Shown: piece after piece, positions 37,201-43,979 of the stretch | Position numbering within the stretch: position 1 is the first letter of the stretch | How the letters are laid out: every line of letters starts with the position of its first letter | NCBI GenBank assembly: GCA_012934845.2 | Contig: WNNJ02000610.1 | Coordinates: forward strand, 1-64,000 | Direction: 5' to 3' | Length of the DNA: 64,000 nucleotides | Source of the DNA: Pomphorhynchus laevis | Lineage: Eukaryota; Acanthocephala; Palaeacanthocephala; Echinorhynchida; Pomphorhynchidae | The notes under the pieces: generated by a model | The model's input: the letters and a program-made list of their open reading frames with translations, nothing else | What the model was told of the DNA's origin: nothing | Databases searched by the model: none | Position numbers and translations under genes: made by a program

Positions 37201-39607
37201 GCTAAATGATAAATGTCTTGTAAGCTAATAATAAGCTTCCCTAGATAAATAATTTTATATATTATCAACATTTTGAATCAATGTTAGCAAAATTATTTTC
37301 CAGTAACATAAATATTGCCACACAAATCAATAAAAATTATATTTTATAATTATAATTAATTAATTATATTATATTTTATATTTGAATTACGTAGTATTAA
37401 ATAAAAAATTCATGTAATTAATTTTATTAAAACTTTTATATTTATTTTATCGTTAGTACAATGGAAACGAGTATTTTCAATATTTAAACGCTAACAATTA
37501 TAAAATACCTTACGATTGAAGCGGCAACTTTCAAAAATATGTAGTAAATTTAAACAAATAGTTATTAATTAATTATTAAACAAATAATTATTTATTGTTA
37601 TTATGAGTAAACAATTAATTTGCAATGATATAAATTACCGCAGGATATATTAATATCAATGGGTCACATAAAAAATTTGATTATGTGATATATATGAACA
37701 ACAATATTCATATGTAAATTTTAAATTTACATATTATGATTAATATAATTAGATTATATTATTTTTATATAATTGTATTTATTATATAATATATAATTTT
37801 AAGGCAAAATTCTTTCCAGACAAACACTTTCCATACAAGTAAACAATTAATTTTAAATGGCATTTAATATTTTATTTTAATTATATTTATTAAATATTCA
37901 TTAAACGAAGTTATTTGACTACGAGGGTAAAAGTCTTGATTATACAAAATTTACACATTATTATTGAAGTATTTAAAATTATTTTTGCTTATTTTTTATT
38001 TAATTAATTTGGTAATAATTTAAGAAATTATAAATTTGTATAACATATTATGTATATTATATATTTGCAACGAATAAATATTTGTTTTAATACAATTACA
38101 GTATTTGATTAATAATTATTGATGTGCTTGGAATTAATTTTATGTAATACGAAGTATTATAAGTATCATTTAGAAAAAAATTTTATAAACGCAGAATACC
38201 TCTCAAGTTTTCACTGGCAGGGTAAATGCATAAATCAGAAAATCTAGAACAAATCACAATTAACAAATGATGGCTTATTGCAGTATAAAATCATTTTATT
38301 ACCAAAATTCACCAAACGTTTAGATCAAACAAAACAGCCGAAATATGTCGCTTAGGCTGTTTACAAAAGCCGACATGGAGACTTTTCTGTTGGTATTTTT
38401 CATCCCACAATTTCAATAAAAATTTAAGTTTCTCACATAAAAATAAAGATTATTAAGCTATGATGCACTAATAAATTATAATTCTTCTTATGTAGTCAGG
38501 ATAGTAAATTATATTCTTCATCAAAATATATAAAAGTCAAATAGGTTAGATAGTATTTGCTTCCATACGTGACAGCGATATGATGATAATTGATAGAGAA
38601 TTAATAAAGCCGAACATCAGCGAAACTTTTAAATAGACTTTGTAATCAGGTGAACGATTATTTAATATCTAGTATTAATTTTTGAACGCCCAATTGTAAG
38701 TCCGAAAAACTATTATGCTGACAGGTCATATATATACAGAATAATATACATAATATATAAACAGAATCACTCTCAATTTTATTATATTTAATTTTTACTT
38801 TTGAATTTTTTAAAAAAAATTTTAAAAAATTTTATAAAAAATTATATAAAATTTAAAAATTATTTAAAAAATTATATAAAATTTTTCTTATCTTCTAAAT
38901 GTTTATTATTTGTATATAATTTTATATCAAAATTCTCTACTATTTAAACGTAAATGACTAGACACTTTATGACGAACACGATAATGACTAAAATTATAAT
39001 TTAAAAAACGTCATTTATATATTGAAATTTATATTTAATAAATAAACATAAATTAAATATATCTTTTTTTTATGTATATTTTATACTTAAATGTGTGATA
39101 CATAGAAAAACCGTTATAATTTTAAATACTTTTAAATACATATTAATGTTAACTATTAAACGATGTTCTTTTTTTGTAATAAAAAATGTCATCATAAAAA
39201 TATCTGTAATAACAAAATGTAAGTGAAGGGAATATCATTTAAGTTTAGCAAAGATGAACTCTGAATACTGATCAAGTTGAGAAAAGATGAACTCTGAATA
39301 CTGTATAACAGTTCAGTAAAGATAAACGTTGAATACTGTATTGATCACAATTGAGCTAAAGGGACTCTGAATGCTGTATAAATCTTATATGAGCTTGCAT
39401 CTTTTAGGCATTTTAGTCACAAATAAAAATGTAAACAATTTATTTTAGACTTCAAATAAATTCATAATTAATTTCATAATTAATTTTATTTATTTTTGAT
39501 TAATAAATTCTTATCTGCAGCACTAATGTGCTCACATGTTTATTAATGTATGTTTACCTTGGAATTTGATCAACGCCTTCAAGATCTTCCAAGTTTCCAG
39601 CTTGCAT
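7019..39607 (-). CDS. EPS8-like adaptor (PTB + helical region + SH3), 14 exons
   Basis: Exons read on the minus strand: 39607-39558, 38386-38365, 30842-30743, 30696-30572, 29450-29313, 23243-23099, 17802-17650, 16111-16020, 14906-14658, 12785-12727, 8092-7972, 7918-7878, 7829-7722, 7217-7019. They total 1602 bp (533 aa plus stop); every intron is GT-AG and the phase matches at all junctions. Order of parts follows EPS8: N-terminus; PTB-like domain (about residues 24-165, HLATFKL, PLHTI, ECKRIISFL helix); a middle helical region like the EPS8 DUF/4-helix part; basic linker; C-terminal SH3 (about 480-520). EPS8 proteins bind and bundle or cap actin and regulate Rac. The actin-binding SAM-like C-terminus of EPS8 is absent, as the protein stops about 13 residues after SH3. 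The first two exons are the least certain. Introns of 46-63 bp alternate with introns of up to 7.5 kb filled by mobile elements. Confidence 0.75.
7722..8092 (-). CDS. EPS8-like gene, exons 11-13 (basic linker before SH3)
   Basis: Three short exons (8092-7972, 7918-7878, 7829-7722) separated by 53- and 48-bp introns. Exon 13 ends at a consensus donor GTAAGT. They encode a cysteine-containing segment (GIAVLLSKKKEDICDSN) and then a lysine/serine-rich linker (KIEKKSKSIKHTKDSS) just before SH3. Phases 2-0-2-2 agree with the neighbours. The linker is not recognisably similar to vertebrate EPS8, but it lies in the right place. Confidence 0.65.
8345..8815 (-). mobile_element. Penelope-like element fragment (C-terminal GIY-YIG and 3' end)
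   Basis: Minus-strand reading shows HCGKHYVGQTSMLLARRL, a GIY-YIG endonuclease block, then RSHIKTKRKADRVVIHALEH and an acidic tail, a typical C-terminus of Penelope-like ORFs. Downstream is a sequence with GGCCAAAGGGCGAAACGTC, the 3' end type that in many Penelope elements forms a minimal hammerhead; here the CTGATGA part is altered. It is 5'-truncated, with a (TA)-rich stretch at its truncated end. Confidence 0.6.
8816..8860. repeat. TA-rich simple repeat bordering array B
   Basis: Imperfect TA/TATG simple sequence at the outer edge of the first family B unit. Confidence 0.7.
8959..9033 (-). ncRNA. Hammerhead-core module B1
   Basis: Minus-strand GGCAGCC, GAAA, a helix III strand with CATGTGATAG, TTCATCTTA, CTGACGA, helix II partner GGCTG, helix III partner CTATCACATG, then UC and AAAGAGTGA. 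Helix I is AAGA/TCTT plus TGA/TCA. Confidence 0.55.
9314..9388 (-). ncRNA. Hammerhead-core module B2
   Basis: Same order as B1. Here helix I reads TAAGA after the UC, matching TCTTA before CTGACGA, while the helix III strand carries a few substitutions. Confidence 0.5.
9663..9737 (+). ncRNA. Hammerhead-core module B3
   Basis: Plus strand: GAAA 9670-9673, CTGACGA 9696-9702, UC 9727-9728. Ten perfect pairs of helix III (CATGTGATAG with CTATCACATG); helix II GCAGCC with GGCTG; helix I AAGA with TCTT and TGA with TCA. Confidence 0.58.
10020..10098 (+). ncRNA. Hammerhead-core module B4
   Basis: Plus strand: GAAA 10027-10030, then GGGCGTGTGATAG, TTCATCTCA, CTGACGA, and UC after CACATGACGG. Helix III is weakened by one change and helix I by TCTT changed to TCTC, so this copy may be impaired. 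Confidence 0.45.
10143..10374. repeat. TA/TATG simple repeat between arrays B and C
   Basis: Starts with the flank ATATATAACAACACC, also found at 12455 beside array A, and continues as imperfect ATATAC/ATATAT repeats. Confidence 0.75.
10989..11063 (+). ncRNA. Hammerhead-core module C3
   Basis: GGCAGCC, GAAA (10996-10999), CGACTGATGATAG, TTCACCCTA, CTGATGA (11022-11028), GTGCTGC, CTACCATCAGCTCG, UC (11053-11054), TAGGAGTGA. Helix III is long with one mismatch; helix I pairs TAGG with CCTA and TGA with TCA. Confidence 0.58.
11349..11423 (+). ncRNA. Hammerhead-core module C4
   Basis: Same offsets plus 360: GAAA 11356-11359, CTGATGA 11382-11388, UC 11413-11414. Helix III here reads CTGATGGTAG against CTACCATAAG (two mismatches). 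A partial unit at 10655-10705 keeps only the CTGATGA and cleavage strands. Confidence 0.55.
11608..11752. mobile_element. Small MITE with 35-bp terminal inverted repeats
   Basis: Arms 11608-11642 and 11718-11752 are inverted copies with one mismatch (AGTTATGTGTTAGAAAAA at the outer end). The element is 145 bp with no coding capacity and is flanked by TA-rich DNA. Tc1/mariner-like by its TA context, but not assigned. Confidence 0.6.
11877..11950 (+). ncRNA. Hammerhead-core module A3
   Basis: GCAGTC, GAAA (11883-11886), CGCATCCTAACCAC, TTTATCCGA, CTGACGA (11910-11916), TTACTGC, a helix III partner ending GAGCG, UC (11940-11941), TCGTAGTGA. All core bases are intact; helix I has one mismatch. 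Confidence 0.55.
12265..12340 (+). ncRNA. Hammerhead-core module A4, core mutated
   Basis: Same layout as A3 but CTGACGA reads CTTACGA, and the helix III and helix II strands carry changes. Probably inactive. Confidence 0.45.
12463..12556. repeat. 34-bp minisatellite, about 2.7 copies
   Basis: Direct copies of a unit beginning AACACCATTTTGTATAAATG. The first half of the unit also occurs once at about 10150, beside array B. Confidence 0.75.
12727..12785 (-). CDS. EPS8-like gene, exon 10
   Basis: A 59-bp exon between acceptor TACTACAG and donor GTAAGG. It encodes VITANPTILNMLEQN, recalling the EPPMLNFMG segment of EPS8 that follows the helical region. Phase 0 in, 2 out, fitting exons 9 and 11. 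Short, so assigned mainly by phase, order and that motif. Confidence 0.55.
13052..13411. mobile_element. Foldback/MITE-like element, 360 bp
   Basis: Starts and ends with inverted TTTCAATCCTAYCAGCATCA. The two halves are imperfect inverted copies over nearly their whole length (for example CACCGAAATGC left versus CGCCGAAATGC in the right half reversed). The right half holds a short tandem duplication of a block with GGACCTTATCAG. Three overlapping ORFs here merely reflect the palindrome. Confidence 0.6.
13684..13714. other. Perfect 13-bp hairpin
   Basis: GACTAAGGCTACA and its exact reverse complement separated by 5 bases. No poly-T tract or gene end adjacent; it lies in an EPS8-like intron. 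Confidence 0.6.
14505..14534. other. Perfect 14-bp hairpin
   Basis: CATCTACGGTATTT, two bases, then its exact reverse complement. Related fragments (ATACCG, CATCTACG) follow within 40 bp, so it is probably a foldback-element remnant. Confidence 0.55.
14658..14906 (-). CDS. EPS8-like gene, exon 9 (middle helical region)
   Basis: A 249-bp exon, phase 0 to 0, after acceptor AATTCTAG. It encodes DRLLVRILFNHLEYLIAYAR and later RTRKLFINTLCPKERRIF with IGWSQ. These align with the EPS8 segments ADLVHFLFTPLNMVV and TIDFLNYTVNGDERQLWMSLGGTW. This is the strongest match of the middle region and anchors the gene identity between the PTB and SH3 exons. Confidence 0.75.
14907..16019. other. Intron 8 of the EPS8-like gene
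   Basis: AT-rich. A 60-codon minus ORF at 15691-15873 shows no family similarity and no splice logic; nothing else recognised. Confidence 0.5.
16020..16111 (-). CDS. EPS8-like gene, exon 8
   Basis: A 92-bp exon after a pyrimidine-rich acceptor (TTCTTTGTATAG) and before GTATGG. It encodes MTEFFNAFEQCKICFELV, matching DEFLDCFQKFKHGFNLL of EPS8. Phase 1 in, 0 out. Confidence 0.68.
16500..16665 (-). mobile_element. Retroelement ORF fragment (C-terminal region)
   Basis: Minus-strand reading gives PIAIEILGAFGKEAAFLIKM and RATGEARATSFGNAIVQQFK, a pattern I know from the C-terminal part of invertebrate retroelement polyproteins (AVE-LG, G-A, ATSFL-QR). It has base composition unlike its surroundings and no intact ends. 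The clade is uncertain. Confidence 0.35.
17650..17802 (-). CDS. EPS8-like gene, exon 7
   Basis: A 153-bp exon between acceptor TATCACTAG and consensus donor GTAAGT. It encodes ALAILFRTHFARLESFVFKL, matching the EPS8 helix RDVQILNHILDDIEFFITKL, then a basic stretch (RQWMRRSLHHVARVS). Phase 1 in and 1 out, joining exon 6 and exon 8 in frame. Confidence 0.68.
18811..20650 (-). mobile_element. Penelope-like element with C-terminal GIY-YIG, 5'-truncated
   Basis: Minus strand: a reverse transcriptase core with GNPFAPVLPELYIRNWE (palm motif), WFRYVDDVFLVA (catalytic YVDD) and GIPFLDVLV, followed in a shifted frame by IPC, CEHVHVGQTGQCLLERT, a GIY-YIG endonuclease. RT first and endonuclease last is the usual Penelope order. 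A few breaks interrupt it. It is flanked by direct repeats of about 26 bp (18785-18810 and 20653-20678, AGGCTAATTAAWACGAGTCC core) with one mismatch, fitting a long target-site duplication. Confidence 0.72.
18935..18980 (-). ncRNA. Hammerhead-like motif in the 3' region of the Penelope element (normal order)
   Basis: Minus strand: CTGATGA (18977-18971), stem TAGC-AGGA-GCTA, then TCGAAA, then an A/T-rich stem ending in UC. CTGATGA, stem II, GAAA, stem III, UC is the normal hammerhead order known from Penelope-like elements. Stem I is not convincing. Confidence 0.45.
21150..22640 (+). mobile_element. hAT transposon fossil of the ZBED/SCAND3 type
   Basis: The plus strand at 21527-21742 encodes the region after a BED zinc finger (KFFLSAEFMKTKKLKHYF, RPNFADKDTQYFIRK), as in ZBED5/SCAND3-like transposases. 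Downstream, in broken frames, are blocks like ALRIAIAMTPYTIAGELL and a pattern like LLFHTDVRWLSGGKV, the DVRWLS hAT core signature; this last block is partly duplicated at about 22325 and 22545. Many stops and shifts; no clear inverted ends. Confidence 0.62.
23099..23243 (-). CDS. EPS8-like gene, exon 6
   Basis: A 145-bp exon after acceptor TTAATTAG, with donor GTAAGT. It encodes ECKRIISFLRKAVNDNL, fitting the C-terminal helix of a PTB domain (EPS8: DEVKANLISEDIESAI), then a polar linker ending HSADDDIACF. Phase 0 in, 1 out; both neighbours agree. Confidence 0.65.
24035..24590 (-). repeat. Two tandem copies of the Penelope-like 3' tail (family D tail)
   Basis: The tail ending TCAGTTAGCTGATTTGATT (minus strand) is present at about 24035-24230 and again at 24378-24590, directly 3' of the element at 24.6-27.4 kb. 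Related tails are scattered at 31.6, 33.3, 34.85, 43.26, 43.44, 59.37, 59.75, 59.94 and 60.04 kb. Confidence 0.6.
24591..24680 (-). ncRNA. Family D hammerhead-like sequence in the 3' UTR of the Naiad-type element
   Basis: Minus strand: CTGCTATGCT, GGATA, GAGGAG, then GGGGCC, GAAA, CCTGAT, AGCATAGCAG, TTCCTC, CTGATGA, CCTCTAA. CTGCTATGCT pairs with AGCATAGCAG and GAGGA with TCCTC; a second stem CCTCTAA/TTAGGGG is possible. The GAAA strand is followed directly by the CTGATGA strand, as in families A-C. The copy at about 33490-33600 keeps GAGGAA/TTCCTC perfectly. Confidence 0.4.
24591..27480 (-). mobile_element. Penelope-like element with N-terminal GIY-YIG (Naiad-type), nearly complete
   Basis: Minus strand, 5' to 3': a short cysteine cluster (CNCNTAG), then GIY-YIG endonuclease (GVVYLIQCTCGLQYIGKTYQ, LKTRFRPHIYNI, EDFWIKTLNSMYPLGLND; ORF 27214-26516), a lysine/arginine-rich linker, a helical segment (ORF 26411-25917), then reverse transcriptase (ORF 25422-24742) with VPIGGNSSSIIADLFLSF and FRYIDDICVF. 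The endonuclease is upstream of RT, the permuted order reported for Naiad/Chlamys-type Penelope elements. Two more copies (45480-46410, 33480-34760) confirm the parts. Stops and shifts between the ORFs mean it is no longer one open frame. Confidence 0.72.
27481..29312. other. Rest of EPS8-like intron 5
   Basis: 27481-27690 is GC-richer (blocks such as GGCTGCCCTGCTTAAGGCGG) and may be the 5' end of the Penelope-like copy, as a diverged CCTAG-TAAGTT-ACTCAGACTAA block also lies upstream of the copy at 46.3 kb. A repeat with TATTTCTGACA-ATTACCGGG at 27750-27810 recurs at about 33210 and 34780. An imperfect hairpin centred on GGATGGTT lies at 28250-28293. Otherwise AT-rich. Confidence 0.5.
29313..29450 (-). 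CDS. EPS8-like gene, exon 5 (PTB domain)
   Basis: A 138-bp exon, phase 0 to 0, donor GTAAGT. It encodes DVLDSLPLHTIRVPP and LFYFLVYSDPAWCDLYIFK. These match PTB strands of EPS8 (ELENFPLNTIQHC, then VLALVCKEP and LHLFQCDE). Confidence 0.7.
29451..30571. other. Intron 4 of the EPS8-like gene
   Basis: AT-rich. Two near copies of AATGATGCGYCTTGAAGCAA at about 29868 and 30029, and a perfect 14-bp inverted repeat (ATTCGATATAATTA) at about 30330-30360. No gene seen. Confidence 0.5.
30572..30842 (-). CDS. EPS8-like gene, exons 3 and 4 (PTB domain, N-terminal half)
   Basis: Exon 3 (30842-30743) encodes YSYDDDLWCSGPFLVSHLA and TFKL, matching the EPS8 block SQYRVEHLTTFVL. A 46-bp intron follows. Exon 4 (30696-30572) encodes EKRLDNFLASIQSDEY and CSLTVEGGNLKIF, matching KLKLLDAKG and MILQVDDRAVSLID. 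The split glutamate codon across the junction is restored in frame. These exons identify the PTB-like fold. Confidence 0.72.
30843..31744. other. Intron 2 of the EPS8-like gene, distal part
   Basis: AT-rich with a family D tail fragment at about 31610-31660; no gene seen. Confidence 0.5.
31745..32507. repeat. 17-bp minisatellite, about 45 units
   Basis: Unit GGGCCCAATATAGCAGC (plus strand). A central block of more than 20 units is perfect (about 31905-32305); outer units vary. The unit matches the family D segment GGCCCCGCTGCTATGCTGG of the Penelope-like 3' UTR, and the array runs straight into a decayed copy of that UTR at 32508. Three overlapping 200+ codon ORFs are an arithmetic effect of a 17-bp stop-free unit. 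Confidence 0.95.
32508..33470 (-). mobile_element. Decayed Penelope-like 3' UTR and tail remnants
   Basis: Starts with the UTR block containing GGCCAAATACATG and TTATTATCCATCC, continues with partial repeats of the tail (ATTACCGGG block at about 33230, tail end at about 33290) and AT-rich filler. No RT left. Confidence 0.5.
33471..35040 (-). mobile_element. Second Naiad-type Penelope-like copy, RT part
   Basis: Closely similar to 24.6-25.9 kb: minus-strand ORFs 33906-33649 and 34179-33979 cover the RT palm and thumb, with FRYSGDICVF where the other copy has FRYIDDICVF, so the catalytic aspartate pair is damaged. It carries the family D sequence at 33490-33600. Several breaks. After 34770 a repeat tail (ATTACCGGG block; TAGATAACTGAGTCTAC) follows. 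Confidence 0.65.
35041..38364. other. Intron 2 of the EPS8-like gene, proximal part
   Basis: Over 3 kb of AT-rich DNA. A 68-codon plus ORF at 35599-35805 is low-complexity (I, L, F, K). A perfect repeat pair of ATCTGTTTGATTCTC type forms a hairpin near 35540-35565. No gene or known repeat otherwise. Confidence 0.45.
38365..38386 (-). CDS. EPS8-like gene, exon 2 (22-nt microexon, tentative)
   Basis: Acceptor CCAACAG, 22 bases, donor GTAAAC. With exon 1 and exon 3 it gives KVSMSAFYIKPTKYS, resembling SAKALYEQRKNYA before the EPS8 PTB. Chosen because the phase fits on both sides; a microexon this short could be fortuitous. Confidence 0.4.
39248..39385. repeat. Degenerate tandem repeat
   Basis: About three imperfect copies of a 40-58 bp unit built around GATGAACTCTGAATACTG. 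No coding role seen. Confidence 0.6.
39558..39607 (-). CDS. EPS8-like gene, exon 1 with start codon (tentative)
   Basis: ATG at 39607-39605 after an AT-rich leader; encodes MQAGNLEDLEGVDQIP and ends at donor GTAAAC in phase 2. Acidic, exon-like composition. An upstream acceptor and longer N-terminus cannot be excluded. Confidence 0.45.
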
Positions 39608-39949
39608 TGTTTTATTTACTATTATCGCTTAGCTAACGCAATCAATTTAACCTTTTACTCATTCGCAAACTTTCAACTTACTCATTTGCTATTAATTTAG
39701 AAGCAATGCTGAGATATGAATTATCTCGTACAATAATATTCGCCAGCTTTGATCATAATTACGACACAAATGCCGTTGATATTCGTTTAACGACATTTTA
39801 TAAAAGCAGTGCGGAGCATCAACCGGCTGTTTCATTACTTTTATGTACAAAGTCAAAGCAGTCAAATATAAAGAATAACACAATATTTACGAAATATACA
39901 AATGTATATTATTAAATGGCAGGATGGTGCTAGTATTAAAACTATATTT

Positions 39950-40209
39950 TTACTATAGTATTAAATGGCAGGATGTAACTGTAATGATTTTTGCTGAAAC
40001 ATTCAAATTGCACAATTGGTTTGACTCCAAAAAATAATTATCGTAATTTGCAGTGTAACGGTCGAACCGAAATAAATAATACATCCAGGTCGATACATTG
40101 TGATTGATAATCCAAGTAGATACCGACTTATCTGGTGATTGTTTGAGATAAATTTTGTAAGATAGTCCAATTTTGATTTCAACTGGTTGCGGAACAGTTT
40201 TATAGATTT
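39950..40209 (-). CDS. Unassigned exon-like open segment
   Basis: After an acceptor (TATAGTTTAG) the minus strand stays open for more than 80 codons with a protein-like mix (KTVPQPVEIKIGLSYKIYLK, STWMYYLFRFDRYTANYD). A second open minus-strand stretch (39883-39692, FYKMSLNEYQRHLCRNYDQS) follows. They could be exons of a gene upstream of, or alternative 5' exons of, the EPS8-like gene. I do not recognise a family. The 15-bp repeat ATTAAATGGCAGGAT occurs twice within 50 bp here. Confidence 0.3.
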
Positions 40210-40636
40210 CTAAACTATATTCTTAATATTTAAAAATCAAATTAAAAATTTTAATTATTTAATCAATTTAAAAAATTAAAATAATTTTATTGCTTAATTA
40301 TAATTTATAATTAAATTATTAAAAAATTAGATCATTAAAAATTTATTAATATTTCATATTACAATAAAATATATTGTTTTAAGCTTGGTATCGAATTAGT
40401 CTGATGGTCAAAGGACACTTTGACTCTGACTGTTCTAGTGGAAAAATTTCACCTGAATTTAATCAATTTGAATTCAATTTTAATCAATATAATCAATTTG
40501 GTATGCAGATCGAAAAAATCTATAATTTTGATTCGATACATGACAACATTTTAAACTGAGGTAGTTAGGGAAAATAAATAAAACAAAATTTTTAAATTTT
40601 GAGATTTTTATACAATTTGTATTCAAATGGTGTATA

Positions 40637-42738
40637 TGTATAATAATATAGGAACTTTCGACTGTATTGCTTTACCTACTCATCCTGAACTGCCTTACTA
40701 TATTTCCACCTATGATCCAGGATTTTAGAATCACTTTCTAGTGTATCTATGCCTAAACCTATGTGTCGAACCATCTTCCAATAAAGCGTTTTTCTCCCGT
40801 TCATGAAACAAATTACAATCCGATGGTCATATTTCCGCAATCTTTCGTTACTTCTGCACCTCGCCGCTGAGTTTACAACTAACTACTAACCAGTCATCCT
40901 CTTTATTTGACTCCGAGTTGACCACCATCTTTGATCGCATCCTTCCTCTCCGTTTAAATTATAAAATGATATCATCATGCTCCCTTGTTTAACTCCGATT
41001 GACGCATGTCCAAACGCAATATTCGTCACCTTCAGCGAATTTACTTACCACATATCAGACGCTGCGACTAACCTTGTACTCACGAGCATCATCTTGACTA
41101 CCTTCGCCACCGACGCTCTCATCATTTCCTTATTAATCAAAAGTCTTTAACATTCTGACAGTATAAACTTGCGTTTTCCTATAATCCGAAAGATTCTTGG
41201 AAAATCTTAAACTTTATTATTGCTCGCACATCTTCAATATCGTATTCCGAACTTAATCCTGAAGCATATTATTCTTACTTTCCAAATTATCACTCTTTAA
41301 TCGTCATATTCTGTACCATACTTCCATTTCCTTCCTGAACTATTCCATCTTTTGCCTGTATCAATAAAGGAGGTTTCATCTACTCTCATACGCCTGAATA
41401 ACTCATATTCCAGAAAAACTTAATTCCAACTTATATTATTAAGCTAATCTATCCCTCTCATTGCCCCTTTCCTCACAGCCATATTTAATACTTTTATTCG
41501 TAGTAACACTTTTCCTTCTTCATAGAATGCCGTCATCGTTAGTTCTCTACTTAAGAAATCGTCCCTCAATCCCAGTACTCCATCATCATATCGTCCTATA
41601 TTCAACCTCCATGTTTATATAAACTTCTTGAACGTCTCGTCCTAGGCATGTCATAAAGTTTTGAGTGACTTGCTACTTGCTCACGACTACCCTTAGCAGT
41701 GTTGTCATCTCTCCATCGATCTTTCGGCAGCCTTTGATATAGTTAACCATTCACTTCTATCTTACCTTCGTTGCCGCTACGGCCTCTTTTGTAACACCGT
41801 AGTGTGGTTCACATCCTACCTCTTCGAGGAACATTCTTCGTCTGCTTGTGATCAGCCTTTTCATGTCCATCTCATCATACACGCGACGTTCTTCAAGGAT
41901 CCGTATTTGGACCCATTATTTATCTCATTTTGTTAGTGACTTGTCGCACATAACTCAATGCTTTAGTTTTCACATCATGCAATATGCAAATGGCATTCTT
42001 CTGCATTCTCATTCTCGCTCCTCCTATATCTGTGCTCAATAGAATGCTAAATCGCAGTTTCCAATGACCTCAAGTCAATTAGATGATCATCAACTCCGAA
42101 AAATCGAGTGTCTTATGGCTGACTACCTCAACGTGATTTTTATTTCTTCCCTATACGTCTTGATGGTAAAGCTCTCAACCGTAGACCATTTGTAATTTCT
42201 TGGTGTTTCTGATTAATCTGCACATATGCAAACAACTTATTTCCTCACTTCTCTTCCCGCAACTGAACTATTTTCTCAGTTTACCAGTCAACCCACCCAA
42301 ATCCATACTAAACCCTCTTCAACTCGTTATCCACACAGCCGCTTGTATCTCACTACGCCTCTGATGCTATTATCATATTTCGTGCCATCTATAGCTTCAA
42401 ATTGGTCTAGCATTTCTCAACGCGTAATCATTAGCCTACTATTTCTTGTTATTCGTTTCTGTGCATCCTACTCACCATACTGTCTTAAACTTCCATTGAC
42501 TCAGTCCATATATCTTAACGAACTCTACGATCCACTCACACAGGCTTCTTAGCCATTCCTAAATATTGCAGTAAATGTGATCTCCTTGCATACCATGTTT
42601 ATGGGCCACTCGCACGGAACTGCCTATCTTTAACATTCGTTCCTTTTCCTCCGTTCGAACCTTCAAACAGCTCCTTTCAATTCAACTCCTCTCCCTCATG
42701 TACTTATTTATTTAACAGAAAAAGAAAAGACATCTAAC
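40637..42738 (+). mobile_element. CR1/L2-like LINE fossil
   Basis: GC-richer block with reverse transcriptase traces in several frames: DLSAAFDIVNHSLLSYLR around 41720, FTSYLFEE, then a remnant of the GPLLF-Y block near 41910, and QYANGILLHSHS near 41985 where the YADD motif would be. Pattern typical of CR1/L2/Rex-type LINEs. Many stops and shifts. It is flanked by near-identical 38-bp direct repeats (40597-40636 and 42739-42777). Confidence 0.6.
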
Positions 42739-42777
42739 TTTTGTGATTTCATACAATTTGTATTTAAATGGTGCATA

Positions 42778-43979
42778 TACATTTTTATGAATACTTAATA
42801 ATGAGTAGCTAGACAAAATATGCAATGATGATTTTTTAAAGATGTAACTTCATGTTCTGAAGTATTTATCACCAATCTGAATATTTTGGACCAATCTAAA
42901 TACTTTGGTTTCTTAAATACGATATCAGTGACTACCTTAATTTATCGGTGACGACCCAGTAAATATGTAATAGATGAAAATTTATTTTTATTTAAAAATA
43001 AATATTTATCTACTCATCAAATCATAAAATTCGGTAATCGGTTTATTAAAAGGTTGGCTGCTTGTAATGTAGATAGCGTTAATATTAGATCATTGTTTAC
43101 TTAACTTCAGAGTTTAGAATATTCGAAAATTAATTTTTTTTATAAAAAATGCAATATATAAAAAGTTGTAATCAAAAAGCAAATTTATGAAAACTAAACT
43201 TACGCAAGTCTATTTATCTTATATATTTATTTATTATTTATCTTTATTTATATATAGTATAAAATATGTAGACTTAGTTAGTTGATCTAATTTGTTAACT
43301 ATCTTCTAATTTATATCTGAACATATTAGTGTTTTGGCAATCAAAACACGAAAATTAACCCTTTATTTATAAAATAATTTATAATTTATAAATAATTTCA
43401 AATAATTCCTTAATTTACAAATAATATAAAATACGTAGACTCAATTATCGTATTATTTAGAAGCGCTCAATTAATTGAGATAATTATGAAAAAATATTAA
43501 AATGTAATATTTGATTTATATTAGAATATTGATAATATTTATATTTATATTGATAATATTTAATATTAAATTGTAACATTACATGGTAATCATTTGATTG
43601 AGACTTACGCAAGTCTTTTAATTTTTGTAATGAATAGACGACTGAAATTTAATTTAAAATTTTAAAATTAATATATATAAAGTTGCATTTATATAGCATT
43701 TACTATTTATTTAAAATTTATAAATTAAATTGACGAAATTAATTACTCCAAATTTTATGAAATAATTAATTATTAAAATAATTAATTTTAGTGAAACTAG
43801 TAATTCACTCGAAAACATAATATTTTATGTGTAAAAGTATTTTATTTTCAAATTAAGTTTCCTTTAATTTTATAAATTATACGTTTTAGGGGACTTCTTA
43901 CTTATTTAGAATTCAAAAAGCAGTCAATGATTAAGTTACTACAGATTAATTAGATAATTCGTAGTTCAATGCTTTTGAT
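42778..43979. other. AT-rich upstream region of the 7TM gene with repeats
   Basis: Direct repeats of ACTTACGCAAGTCT at about 43200 and 43604 bracket a stretch with two family D tail fragments (about 43255-43300, 43430-43460). No gene seen. Confidence 0.5.
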
